In this document: piece by piece, positions 43,501 through 57,800 of the stretch | How the letters are laid out: every line of letters starts with the position of its first letter | Numbering within the stretch: the first letter of the stretch is position 1 | From: Atherix ibis | Lineage: Eukaryota > Arthropoda > Insecta > Diptera > Athericidae | Assembly (NCBI GenBank): GCA_958298945.1 | Contig: CATQJD010000111.1 | Span: forward strand, 434,001-498,000 | Direction of reading: 5' to 3' | Length of the DNA: 64,000 nt | Notes under the pieces: model-generated | Told to the model about the DNA's origin: nothing | Databases searched by the model: none | Seen by the model: the letters and a program-made list of their open reading frames with translations, nothing else | Translations under genes and position numbers: made by a program

Positions 43501-45948
43501 TTCCTCTTAAACATACTACTTCATATTCCTCTTAAACATACTATTTCATATTCCTCTTAAACATACTACTTGATATTCCTCTTAAACATACTACTTCATA
43601 TTCCTCTTAAACATACTACTTCATATTCCTCTTAAACATACTACTTCATATTCCTCTTAAACATACCACTTCATATTCCTCTTCAACATACTACTTCATA
43701 TTCCTCTTAAACATACTACTTCATATTCCTCTTAAATATACATCTTCATATTCCTCTTAAGCATTCTACTTCATATTCCTCTTAAACATACTACTTCATA
43801 TTCCTGTTAAATATATTACTTTATATTCCTCTTAAACATACTTCTTCATATTCCTCTTAAACATACTACTTCATATTCCTCTTAAACATACTACTTCATA
43901 TTCCTCTTAAACATACAACTTCATATTCGTCTTAAATATACTACTTCATAGTCCTCTTAAACATACTACTTCATATTCCTCTTTAATTTACTACTTCATA
44001 TTCCTCTTAAACATACTACTTCATATTCCTCTTAAACATACTACTTCCCTCTTCAACATACTACTTCATATTCCTCTTAAACATACTACTTCATATTCCT
44101 CTTAAACATACTACTTTCCTCTTAAACATACTACTTCATATTCCTCTTAAACATACTACTTCATATTCCTCTTAAACATACTACTTCATATTCCTCTTAA
44201 ACATACTACATCATATTCCTCTTAAAAATACTACTTCATATTCCTCTTAAATATACTACTTCATATTCATCTTAAACATACTACTTCATATTCCTCTTAA
44301 ATATACTACTTCATATTCCTCTTAAACATACTAATTCATATTCCTCTTAAACATACTACTTCATATTCCTCTTAAATATACTACTTCATATTCCTGTTAA
44401 ACATACTACTTCATATTCCTCTTAAACATACTACTTCATATTCCTCTGAAACATAATACTTCATATTCCTCTTAAACATACTACTTCATATTCCTCTTAA
44501 ATATACTACTTCATATTCCTCTTAAACATACTACTTAATATTCCTCTTAAATTTACTACTTCATATTTCTCTTAAACATACTACTTCATATTTCTCTAAA
44601 ACATACTACTTCATATTCCTCTTAAATATACTACTTCATATTCCTCTTAAACATACTACTTCATATTCCTCTTAAATATACTACTTCATATTCCTCTTAA
44701 ACATACTACTTCATATTCTTCTTAAATATACTACTTCATATTCCTCTTAAACATGCTACTTCATATTCTTCTTAAACATACTACTTCATATTCCTCTTAA
44801 ACATACTACTTCATATTCCTCTTAAACATACTACTTCATATTCCTCTTAAATATACAACATCATATTCCCCTGAAAGATACTACTTCATATTCCTCTCAA
44901 ATATACTACTTCATATTCCTCTTAAACATACTACTTCATATTCCTCTTAAACATACTACTTCATATTCCTCTTAAATATACTACTTCATATTCCTCTGAA
45001 ACATACTATTTCATATTCCTCTTTAACATACCACTTCATATTCCTCTTAAACATACTACTTCATATTCCTCTTAAACATACTACTTCATATTCCTCTTAA
45101 ACATACTATCTCATATTCCTCTTAAATATACTACTTCATATTCCTCTCAAATATAATACTTCATATTCCTCTTAAACATACTACTTCATATTCCTCTTAA
45201 ACATACTACTTCATATTCCTCTTAAATATACTACTTCATGTTCGTCTTAAACATACTACTTAATATTCCTCTTTAAAATACTACTTCATATTCCTTTTAA
45301 ACATACTACTTCATATTCCTCTTAAACATACCACTTCATATTCCTCTTAAACATACTACTTCATATTTCTCTTAAACATACTACATCATATTCCTCTTAA
45401 ACATACTACTTCATATTCCTCTTAAATATACTACTTCATATTCCTCTTAAACATACTACTTTATATTCCTCTTAAACATAATACTTCATATTTCTCTTAA
45501 ATATACCACTTCATATTCCTCTTAAATATAATACTTCATATTCCTCTCAAATATACTACTTCATATTCCTCTTAAACATACTACTTCATATTCCTCTTAA
45601 ACATACTACTTCATATTCCTCTTAAATATACTACTTCATTATCCTCTTAAACATACTACTTTATATTCCGCTTAAACATACTACTTCATATTCCTCTGAA
45701 ACATACTATTTCATATTCATCTTTAACATACTACTTCATATTCCTCTTAAACATACTACTTCATATTCCTCTTAAACATACTACTTCATATTCCTCTTAA
45801 ATATACTACTTCATTATCCTCTTAAACATACTACTTTATATTCCTCTTAAACATACTACTTCATATTCCTCTTAAACATACTACTTCATATTCCTCTTAA
45901 ACATAATACTTCATATTCCTCTAAAACATACTACTTCATATTTCTCTT
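43501..45948 (+). repeat. Near-consensus satellite units
   Basis: This is a stretch of mostly consensus units with isolated single-base changes and little clear higher-order patterning. Two 20-bp units, each lacking five bases of the CATATT part, occur near 44040-44055 (ACTTCCCTC) and 44110-44120 (ACTTTCCTC). Nothing else is seen. Confidence 0.93.
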
Positions 45949-46045
45949 ATGAAGTAGTATGTTTAAGAGGAATATGAAGTAGTATATTTAAGAGGAATAT
46001 GAAGTAGTATGTTTAAGAGGAATATGAAGTCGTATATTTAAGAGG
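45949..46045 (-). repeat. Inverted four-unit satellite patch, copy 1
   Basis: These 97 bases are satellite in the opposite orientation: one 22-base partial unit and three full units. The last carries the rare variant GTCGTATATTT. Forward satellite abuts on both sides, with breakpoints CTCTT|ATGAAG and AGAGG|ACTTC. The reverse complement of the patch matches forward units at 47256-47352 in 95 of 97 positions, including the rare CGACTTC. That segment or a relative is therefore the likely template. Confidence 0.97.
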
Positions 46046-47711
46046 ACTTCATATTCCTCTTAAACATACTACTTCATATTCCTCTTAAACATAATACTTC
46101 ATATTCCTCTTAAACATACTACTTCATATTCCTCTTAAACATACTACTTCATATTCCTCTTAAATATACAACCTCATATTCCTCTTAAACATACTACTTC
46201 ATATTCCTCTTAAACATACTACTTCATATTCCTCTTAAACATAATACTTCATATTCCTCTTAAACATACTACTTCATATTCCTCTTAAACATACTACTTC
46301 ATATTCCTCTTAAATATACTACTTCATTTTCCTCTTAAATATACTACTTCATATTCCTCTTAAACATACTACTTCATATTACTCTTAAACATACTACTTC
46401 ATATTCCTCTTAAACATACTACTTCATATTCCTCTTAAACAAACTACTTCATATTCCTCTTAAACATACTACTTCATATTCCTCTTAAACATACTATTTC
46501 ATATTCCTCTTAAACATACTACTTCATATTCCTCTTAAACATACTACTTCATATTCCTCATAAATATACTACTTCATATTCCTCTTAAACGTACTGCTTC
46601 ATATTCCTCTTAAACTTACTACTTCATATTCCTCTTAAATATACTACTTCATATTCCTCTTAAAGATACTACTTCATATTCCTCTTAAATATACTACTTC
46701 ATATTCGTCTTAAATATACTACTTCATAGTCCTCTTAAACATACTACTTCATATTTCTCTTAAATATACTACTTCATATTCCTCTTAAACATACTACTTC
46801 ATATTCCTCTTAAACATACTACTTCATATTCCTCTTAAACATACTACTTCATATTCCTCTTAAACATACTACTTCATATTCCCCTTAAACATACTACTTC
46901 ATATTCCTCTTAAACATACTACTTCATATTCCTCTTAAATATACTACTTCAGATTCCTCTTAAACATACTACTTCATATTCCTCTTTAATATACTACTTC
47001 ATATTCCTCTTAAATATACTACTTCATATTACTCTCAAATATACTACTTCATATTCCTCTTAAACATACTACTTCATATTCCTCTTAAACATAGTATTTC
47101 ATATTCCTCTTAAATATACTACTTCATATTCCTCTTAAATATACTACTTCATATTCCTGTTAAACATACTACTTTATATTCCTCTTAGACATACTAATTC
47201 ATATTCCTCTTAAATATACTACTTCATATTCCTCTTAAACATACTACTTCATATTCCTCTTAAATATACGACTTCATATTCCTCTTAAACATACTACTTC
47301 ATATTCCTCTTAAATATACTACTTCATATTCCTCTTAAACATGCTACTTAATATTCCTCTTAAACATAATACTTCATATTCCTCTTAAACATACTACTTC
47401 ATATTCCACTTAAATATACTATTTCATATTCTTCTTAAATATACTACTTCATATTCCTCTTAAACATACTAATTCATATTCCTCTTAAATATACTACTTC
47501 ATATTCCTCTTAAATATACTACTTCATATTCCTGTTTAACATACTACTTTATATTCCTCTTAAACATACTACTTCATATTCCTCTTAAACATTCTACTTC
47601 ATATTCCTCTTAAACATACTACTTCATATTCCTCTTAAACATACTACTTCATATTCCTCTTAAACATAATACTTCATATTCCTCTAAAACATACTACTTC
47701 ATATTTCTCTT

Positions 47712-47808
47712 ATGAAGTAGTATGTTTAAGAGGAATATGAAGTAGTATATTTAAGAGGAATATGAAGTAGTATGTTTAAGAGGAATATGAAGTCGTATAT
47801 TTAAGAGG
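47712..47808 (-). repeat. Inverted four-unit satellite patch, copy 2
   Basis: This is the same 97-base inverted patch, 1763 bp downstream of copy 1, with the same breakpoints and the same GTCGTATATTT variant. It arose by amplification of the higher-order repeat rather than by a second inversion. Confidence 0.97.
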
Positions 47809-49399
47809 ACTTCATATTCCTCTTAAACATACTACTTCATATTCCTCTTAAACATAATACTTCATATTCCTCTTAAACATACTACTTCATATTCCTCTTA
47901 AACATACTACTTCATATTCCTCTTAAATATACAACCTCATATTCCTCTTAAACATACTACTTCATATTCCTCTTAAACATACTACTTCATATTCCTCTTA
48001 AACATAATACTTCATATTCCTCTTAAACATACTACTTCATATTCCTCTTAAACATACTACTTCATATTCCTCTTAAATATACTACTTCATTTTCCTCTTA
48101 AATATACTACTTCATATTCCTCTTAAACATACAACTTCATATTACTCTTAAACATACTACTTCATATTCCTCTTAAACATACTACTTCATATTCCTCTTA
48201 AACAAACTACTTCATATTCCTCTTAAACATACTACTTCATATTCCTCTTAAACATACTATTTCATATTCCTCTTAAACATACTACTTCATATTCCTCTTA
48301 AACATACTACTTCATATTCCTCATAAATATACTACTTCATATTCCTCTTAAACGTACTGCTTCATATTCCTCTTAAACTTACTACTTCATATTCCTCTTA
48401 AATATACTACTTCATATTCCTCTTAAAGATACTACTTCATATTCCTCTTAAATATACTAGTTCATATTCGTCTTAAATATACTACTTCATAGTCCTCTTA
48501 AACATACTACTTCATATTTCTCTTAAATATACTACTTCATATTCCTCTTAAACATACTACTTCATATTCCTCTTAAACATACTACTTCATATTCCTCTTA
48601 AACATACTACTTCATATTCCTCTTAAACATACTACTTCATATTCCCCTTAAACATACTACTTCATATTCCTCTTAAACATACTACTTCATATTCCTCTTA
48701 AATATACTACTTCAGATTCCTCTCAAATATACTACTTCATATTCCTCTTAAACATACTACTTCATATTCCTCTTAAACATAGTATTTCATATTCCTCTTA
48801 AATATACTACTTCATATTCCTCTTAAATATACTACTTCATATTCCTGTTAAACATACTACTTTATATTCCTCTTAGACATACTAATTCATATTCCTCTTA
48901 AATATACTACTTCATATTCCTCTTAAACATACTACTTCATATTCCTCTTAAATATACGACTTCATATTCCTCTTAAACATACTACTTCATATTCCTCTTA
49001 AATATACTACTTCATATTCCTCTTAAACATGCTACTTAATATTCCTCTTAAACATAATACTTCATATTCCTCTTAAACATACTACTTCATATTCCACTTA
49101 AATATACTATTTCATATTCTTCTTAAATATACTACTTCATATTCCCCTTAAACATACTAATTCATATTCCTCTTAAATATACTACTTCATATTCCTCTTA
49201 AATATACTACTTCATATTCCTGTTAAACATACTACTTTATATTCCTCTTAAACATACTACTTCATATTCCTCTTAAACATACTACTTCATATTCCTCTTA
49301 AACATACTACTTCATATTCCTCTTAAACATACTACTTCATATTCCTTTTAAACATAATACTTCATATTCCTCTAAAACATACTACTTCATATTTCTCTT

Positions 49400-49496
49400 A
49401 TGAAGTAGTATGTTTAAGAGGAATATGAAGTAGTATATTTAAGAGGAATATGAAGTAGTATGTTTAAGAGGAATATGAAGTCGTATATTTAAGAGG
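49400..49496 (-). repeat. Inverted four-unit satellite patch, copy 3
   Basis: This is the third copy of the 97-base inverted patch, 1688 bp after copy 2. The interval is 75 bp shorter than the previous one, because three units near 48725 are missing from the intervening repeat. Breakpoints are unchanged. Confidence 0.97.
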
Positions 49497-50530
49497 ACTT
49501 CATATTCCTCTTAAACATACTACTTCATATTCCTCTTAAACATAATACTTCATATTCCTCTTAAACATACTACTTCATATTCCTCTTAAACATACTACTT
49601 CATATTCCTCTTAAATATACAACCTCATATTCCTCTTAAACATACTACTTCATATTCCTCTTAAACATACTACTTCATATTCCTCTTAAACATAATACTT
49701 CATATTCCTCTTAAACATACTACTTCATATTCCTCTTAAACATACTACTTCATATTCCTCTTAAATATACTACTTCATTTTCCTCTTAAATATACTACTT
49801 CATATTCCTCTTAAACATACTACTTCATATTACTCTTAAACATACTACTTCATATTCCTCTTAAACATACTACTTCATATTCCTCTTAAACAAACTACTT
49901 CATATTCCTCTTAAACATACTACTTCATATTCCTCTTAAACATACTATTTCATATTCCTCTTAAACATACTACTTCATATTCCTCTTAAACATACTACTT
50001 CATATTCCTCATAAATATACTACGTCATATTCCTCTTAAACGTACTGCTTCATATTCCTCTTAAACTTACTACTTCATATTCCTCTTAAATATACTACTT
50101 CATATTCCTCTTAAAGATACTACTTCATATTCCTCTTAAATATACTACTTCATTTTCCTCTTAAATATACTACTTCATATTCCTCTTAAACATACTACTT
50201 CATATTACTCTTAAACATACTACTTCATATTCCTCTTAAACATACTACTTCATATTCCTCTTAAACAAACTACTTCATATTCCTCTTAAACATACTACTT
50301 CATATTCCTCTTAAACATACTATTTCATATTCCTCTTAAACATACTACTTCATATTCCTCTTAAACATACTACTTCATATTCCTCATAAATAAACTACTT
50401 CATATTCCTCTTAAACGTACTGCTTCATATTCCTCTTAAACTTACTACTTCATATTCCTCTTAAATATACTACTTCATATTCCTCTTAAAGATACTACTT
50501 CATTTTCCTCTTAAATATACCACTATAAAC

Positions 50531-53500
50531 TTCATAGTCCTCTTAAACATACTACTTCATATTTCTCTTAAATATACTACTTCATATTCCTCTTAAACAT
50601 ACTACTTCATATTCCTCTTAAACATACTACTTCATATTCCTCTTAAACATACTACTTCATATTCCTCTTAAACATACTACTTCATATTACCCTTAAACAT
50701 ACTACTTCATATTCCTCTTAAACATACTACTTCATATTCCTCTTAAATATACTACTTCAGATTCCTCTTAAACATACTACTTCATATTCCTCTTTAATAT
50801 ACTACTTCATATTCCTCTTAAATATACTACTTCATATTACTCTCAAATATACTACTTCATATTCCTCTTAAACATACTACTTCATATTCCTCTTAAACAT
50901 AGTATTTCATATTCATCTTAACCATACTACTTCATATTCCTCTTAAACATACTACTTCATATTCCTTTTAAACATACTACTTCATATTCCTCTTATATAT
51001 ATTACTTCATATTCCTCTTAAATATACTACTTCATATTCCTCTTAAACATACTACTTCATATTCATCTTAAGCATACTACTTCACATTCCTCTTAAACAT
51101 ACTACTTCATATTCCTCTCAAACATACTACTTCATATTCCTCTTAAATATACCACTTCATATTCCTCTGAAATATACTACTTCATATTCCTCTTAAACAT
51201 ACTACTTCATATTCCTCTTAAAAATACTACTTCATATTCCTCTTAAATATACTACTTCATATTCCTCTTAAACATACTACTTCATATTCCTCTTAAATAT
51301 ACTACTTCATATTTCTCTTAAACATACTACTTCATATTCCTCTTAAATATACTACTTCATATTCCTCTTAAATATACTACTTCATATTCCTCTTAAACAT
51401 ACTAATTCATATTCCTCTTAAATATACTCCTTCATATTCCTCTTAAATATACTACTTCATATTCCTGTTAAACATACTACTTCATATTCCTCTTAAACAT
51501 ACTACTTCATATTCCTCTTAAATATACTAGTTAATATTCCTCTTAAACATACTACTTCATATTCCTCTTAAACATACTACTTCATATTCCTATTAAACAA
51601 AATACTTCATATTCCTCTAAAATTTACTACTTCATATTTCTCTTAAACATACTATTTCATATTTCTCTTAAACATACTACTTCATATTCCTCTTAAATAT
51701 ACTACTTCATATTCCTCTTAAACATACTACTTCATATTCCTCTTAAATATACTACTTCATATTCCTCTTAAACATACTACTTCATATTCCTCTTAAATAT
51801 ACTACTTCATATTCCTCTTAAACATGCTACTTAATATTCCTCTTAAACATAATACTTCATATTCCTCTTAAACATATTACTTCATATTCCACTTAAATAT
51901 ACTACTTCATATTCTTCTTAAATATACTACTTCATATTCCTCTTAAACATACTAATTCATATTCCTCTTAAATATACTACTTCATATTCCTCTTAAATAT
52001 ACTACTTCATATTCCTGTTAAACATACTACTTTATATTCCTCTTAAACATACTATTTCATATTCCTCCTAAACATACTACTTCATATTCCTCCTAAACAT
52101 ACTACTTCATATTCCTCTTAAACATACTACTTCATATTCCTCTTAAACATAATACTTCATATTCCTCTAAAATTTACTACTTCATATTTCTCTTAAACAT
52201 ACTACTTCATATTTCTCTTAAACATACTACTTCATATTCCTCTTAAATATACTACTTCATATTCCTCTTAAACATACTACTTCATATTGCTCTTAAATAT
52301 ACTACTTCATATTCCTCTTAAACATACTACTTCATATTCCTCTTAAATATACTACTTCATATTCCCCTTAAACATGCTACTTCATATTCCTCTTAAACAT
52401 AATACTTAATATTTCTCTTAAACATACTACTTCATATTCCTCTTACACATACTACTTCATATTCCTCTTAAATACACAACCTCATATTCCTCTTAAACAT
52501 ACTACTTAATATTCCTCTTAAACATACTACTTCATATTCCTCTTAAACATAATACTTCATATTCCTCTTAAACATACTACTTCATACTCCTCTTAAACAT
52601 ACTACTTCATATTCCTCTTAAATATACTACTTCATATTCCTCTTAAATAAACTTCTTCATATTCCTCTTAAGCATACTACTTCATATTCCTCTTAAGCAT
52701 ACTACTTCATATTCCTCTTAAACATACTACTTCATATTCCTCTTAAATATACTACTTCATATTCCTCTTAAACATACTACTTCATATTCCTCTTAAATAT
52801 ACTACTTCATATTCTTCTTAAATATACTATTTAATATTCCTCTTAAATATACTACTTCATATTCCTCTTAAACATACTTCTTCATATTCCTCTTAAATAT
52901 ACTACTTCATATTCCTCTTAAACATACTACTTCATATTCCTCTTAAACATACTACTTCATATTCCTCTTAAACATAATACTTCATATTCCTCTTAAACAT
53001 ACTACTTCATATTCCTCTTAAACATACTACTTCATATTCATCTTAAATATACTACTTCATATTCCTCTTAAATATACTACTTCATATTCCTCTTAAACAT
53101 ACTACTTCATATTACTCTTGAACATACTACTTCATATTCCTCTTAAACATACTACTTCACATTCCTCTTAAACATACTACTTCATATTCCTCTTAAACAT
53201 ACTACTTCATATTCCTCTTAAGCATACTACTTCATATTCCTCTTAAACATACTACTTCATATTCCTCTTAAACATACTACTTCATATTCCTCATAAACAC
53301 ACTACTTCATATTCCTCTTAAACATACTGCTTCATATTCCTCTTAAACTTACTACTTCATATTCTTCTTAAATATACTACTTCATATTACTCTTAAATAT
53401 GCTACTTCATATTCCTCTTAAACATACTACTTCATATTCCTCTTAAATATACTACTTCATATTCTTCTTAAATATAATTTTTCATATTCCTCTTAAACAA

Positions 53501-54550
53501 ACTACTTCATATTCCTCTTAAACATACTACTTCATATTCCTCTTAAACACACTACTTCATATTCCTCTAAAACATACTACCTCATATTCCTCTTCAACAT
53601 ACTACTTCATATTCCTCTTAAACATACTACTTTATATTCCTCTTAAACATTCTACTTCATATTCCTCTTAAATAAACTACTTCATATTCCTCCTAAATAT
53701 ACTACTTTATATTCCTCTTAAACATACTACTTCATATTCCTCTTAAACATACTACTTCATATTCCTCTTAAACATACTACTTCATATTCCTCTTAAACAT
53801 ACTACTTCATATTCCTCTTAAACATACTACTTCATATTCCTCTTAAACATACTACTTCATATTCCTCTTAAACATACTACTTCATATTCCACTTAAACAT
53901 ACTACTCCATATTTCTCTTAAAGATACTACTTCATATTCCTCTTAAAAATACGACTTCATATTCCTCTTAAATATACTACTTCATATTCCTCTTAAACAT
54001 ACTACTTCATATTACTCTTAAACATACTACTTCATATTCCTCTTAAACATACTACTTCATATTACTCTTAAACATACTACTTCATATTCTTCTTAAACAT
54101 ACTATTTCATATTCCTCTTAAATATACTACTTCATATTCCTCTTAAATATACTACTTCATATTCCTCTTAAACATACTACTTCATATTCCTCTTAAACAT
54201 ACTACTTCATATTCCACTTAAACATACAACTTTATATTCTTCTTAAACATACTACTTCATATTCCTCTTAAACATACTACTTCATATTCCTCTTAAAGAT
54301 ACTACTTTATATTCCTCTTAAATATACTACTTCATATTCCTCTTAAACATACTACTTCATATTCCTCTTAAACATACTACTTCATATTCCTTTTAAACAA
54401 ACTACTTCATATTCCTCTTAAACATACTACTTCATATTAATCTTAAACATACTAGTTCATATTCCTTTTAAACATACTACTTCATATTCCTCTTAAACAT
54501 ACTACTTTATATTCCTCTTAAACATACTACTTCATATTCCTCTTAAATAT
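50531..54550 (+). repeat. Near-consensus satellite units
   Basis: Forward units with dispersed single-base changes. The beginning resembles the later part of the preceding higher-order repeat (CAGATTCC near 50758). Similar series of units with CATGCTACTTAATATT and CCTGTTAAAC recur near 51825 and 52015. No other feature is visible. Confidence 0.92.
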
Positions 54551-57500
54551 GCTACTTCATATACGTCTTAAATTTACTACTTCGTATTCCTCTTAAACAT
54601 ACTACTTCATATTCCTCGTAAACATAATACTTCATATTCCTCTTAAACATACTACTTCATATTCCTCTTAACCATATTAATTCATATTCCTCTTAAACAT
54701 ACTACTTCATATTCCTCTTAAACATACTACTTCATATTTCTCTTAAACATACTACTTCATATTCCTCTTAAACATACTACTTCATATTCCTCTTAAACAT
54801 ACTACTTCATATTCCTCTTAAACACACTACTTCATATTCCTCTCAAACATACTACTTCATATTCCTCTTAAACATACTACTTCATATTCCTCTTAAACAT
54901 ACTACTTCATATTCCTCTTAAAAACACTACTTCATATTCCTCTTAAACATACTACTTCACATTCCTCTTAAGCATACTACTTCATATTCCTCTTAAACAT
55001 ACTACTTCATATTCCTCTTAAACATAATACTTCATATTCCTCTTAAACATACTACTTCATATTGTTCTTAAACATACTACTTCATATTCCTCTTAAACAT
55101 ACTACTTCATATTCCTATTAAACATACTACTTCATATTCCTCTTAAACATACTACTTCATATTCCTCTTAAATATACTACTTCATATTCCTCTTAAACAT
55201 ACTACTTCTTATCCCACTTAAACATACTACTTAATATTCCTCTTAAACATACTACTTCATATTTCTCTAAAACATACTACTTCATATTCCTCTTAAACAT
55301 ACTACTTCATATTCCTCTTAAACATACTACTTCATATTCCTCTTAAACATACAACATTATATTCTTCTTAAACATACTACTTCATATTCCTCTTAAACAT
55401 ACTACTTCATATTCCTCTTAAAGATACTACTTTATATTCCTCTTAAATATACTACTTCATATTCCTCTTAAACATACTACTTCATATTCCTCTTAAACAT
55501 ACTACTTCATATTCCTTTTAAACATACTATTTCATATTCCTCTTAAACATACTACTTCATATTAATCTTAAACATACTAGTTCATATTCCTTTTAAACAT
55601 ACTACTTCATATTCCTCTTAAACATACAACTTCATATTCCTCTTAAACATACTACTTCATATTCCTCTTAAACATAGTACTTCATATTCCTCTTAAACAT
55701 ACTATTTCATATGCCTCTTAAATATACTACTTTATATTCCTCTTAAATATACTACTTCATATTCCTCCTAAACATACTACTTCATATTCCTCTTAAATAT
55801 GCTACTTCATATACGTCTTAAATTTACTACTTCGTATTCCTCTTAAACATACTACTTCATATTCCTCTTAAACATACTACTTCATATTCCTCTTAAACAT
55901 ACTACTTCATATTCCTCTTAAACATACTACTTCATATTCCTCTTAAACATACTACCTCATATTCCTCTTAAACATACTACTTCATATTTCTCTTAAACAT
56001 ACTACTTCATATTCCTCTTGAACATACTACTTCATATTCCTCTTAAATATACTACTTCGTATTCCTCTTAAATATACTACTTCATATTCCTCTTAAATAT
56101 ACTACTTTATATTCCTCTTAAACATACTACTTCATATTCCTCTTAAACATACTACTTCATATTCCTCTTAAACATACTACTTCATATTCCTCTTAAACAT
56201 ACTACTTCATATTCCTCTTAAACATACTACTTCATATTCCTCTTAAACATACTACCTCATATTCCTCTTAAACATACTACTTCATATTCCTCTTAAACAT
56301 ACTACTTCATATTCCTCTTAAACATACTACTTCATATTCCTCTTAAACACACTACTACATATTCCTCTCAAACATACTACTTCATATTCCTCTTAAACAT
56401 ACTACTTCGTATTCCTCTTAAACATACTACTTCATATTCCTCTTAAAAACACTACTTCATATTCCTCTTAAACATACTACTTCATATTCCTCTTAAATAT
56501 ACTACTTAATATTCCTCTTGAACATACTACTTCTTATCCCACTTAAACATACTACTTAATATTCCTCTTAAACATACTACTTCATATTTCTCTAAAACAT
56601 ACTACTTCATATTACTCTTAAACATACTACTTCATATTCCTCTTAAACATACTACTTCATATTCCTCTTAAACATACAACTTCATATTCTTCTTAAACAT
56701 ACTACTTCATATTCCTCTTAAACATACTACTTCATATTCCTCTTAAAGATACTACTTTATATTCCTCTTAAATATACTACTTCATATTCCTCTTAAACAT
56801 ACTACTTCATATTCCTCTTAAACATACTACTTCATATTCCTTTTAAACATACTACTTCATATTCCTCTTAAACATACTACTTCATATTCCTCTTAAATAT
56901 ACTACTTCATATTCCTCTTAAACAAACTACTTCTTATCCCACTTAAACATACTACTTAATATTCCTCTTAAACATACTACTTCATATTTCTCTAAAACAT
57001 ACAGTTCATATTCCTCTTAAACATACTACTTCATATTCCTCTTAAACATACTACTTCATATTCCTCTTAAACATACAACTTCATATTCTTCTTAAGCATA
57101 CTACTTCATATTCCTCTTAAACATACTACTTCATATTCCTCTTAAACATACTACTTCATATTCCTCTTAAACATACTACTTCATATTCCTCTTAAACATA
57201 CTACTTCATATTCCTCTTAAACATACTACTTCATATTCCTCTTAAACATACTACCTCATATTCCTCTTAAACATACTACTTCATATTTCTCTTAAACATA
57301 CTACTTCATATTCCTCTTGAACATACTACTTCATATTCCTCTTAAATATACTACTTCGTATTCCTCTTAAATATACTACTTCATATTCCTCTTAAATATA
57401 CTACTTTATATTCCTCTTAAACATACTACTTCATATTCCTCTTAAACATACTACTTCATATTCCTCTTAAACATACTACTTCATATTCCTCTTAAACATA

Positions 57501-57800
57501 CTACTTCATATTCCTCTTAAACATACTACTTCATATTCCTCTTAAACATACTACCTCATATTCCTCTTAAACATACTACTTCATATTCCTCTTAAACATA
57601 CTACTTCATATTCCTCTTTAAACATACTACTTTATATTCCTCTTAAACACACTACTACATATTCCTCTCAAACATACTACTTCATATTCCTCTTAAACAT
57701 ACTACTTCATATTCCTCTTAAACATACTACTTCATATTCCTCTTAAACATACTACTTCATATTCCTCTTAAACATACTACTTCATATTCCTCTTAAATAT
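54551..57800 (+). repeat. Satellite array with 1250-bp higher-order repeat
   Basis: The rare unit ATACGTCTTAAATTTAC occurs at 54561 and 55811, exactly 1250 bp (50 units) apart. Other recurring markers are CTTCTTATCCCAC (near 55206, 56532, 56932), CTTCATATTAATC and AAAGATACTACTTTATATT. No gene is visible. Confidence 0.93.

Larger units (their letters stand above)
45949..50530 (+). repeat. 1.69-1.76-kb higher-order repeat carrying the inverted patch
   Basis: Two full copies and one partial copy start at the inverted patches (45949, 47712, 49400). Each continues with the same order of variants: ACAACCTC, TTCATTTTCC, AAACAAACTAC, CCTCATAAATATAC, AAACGTACTGC, AAACTTACTAC and AAAGATACTAC. Copy 2 lacks three units found in copy 1 near 46971-47045. 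Copy 3 contains an internal local duplication: the CATTTTCC marker lies at 49776, 50151 and 50501, spaced 375 and 350 bp. It ends at an irregular junction near 50518-50530. No gene is visible. Confidence 0.93.
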
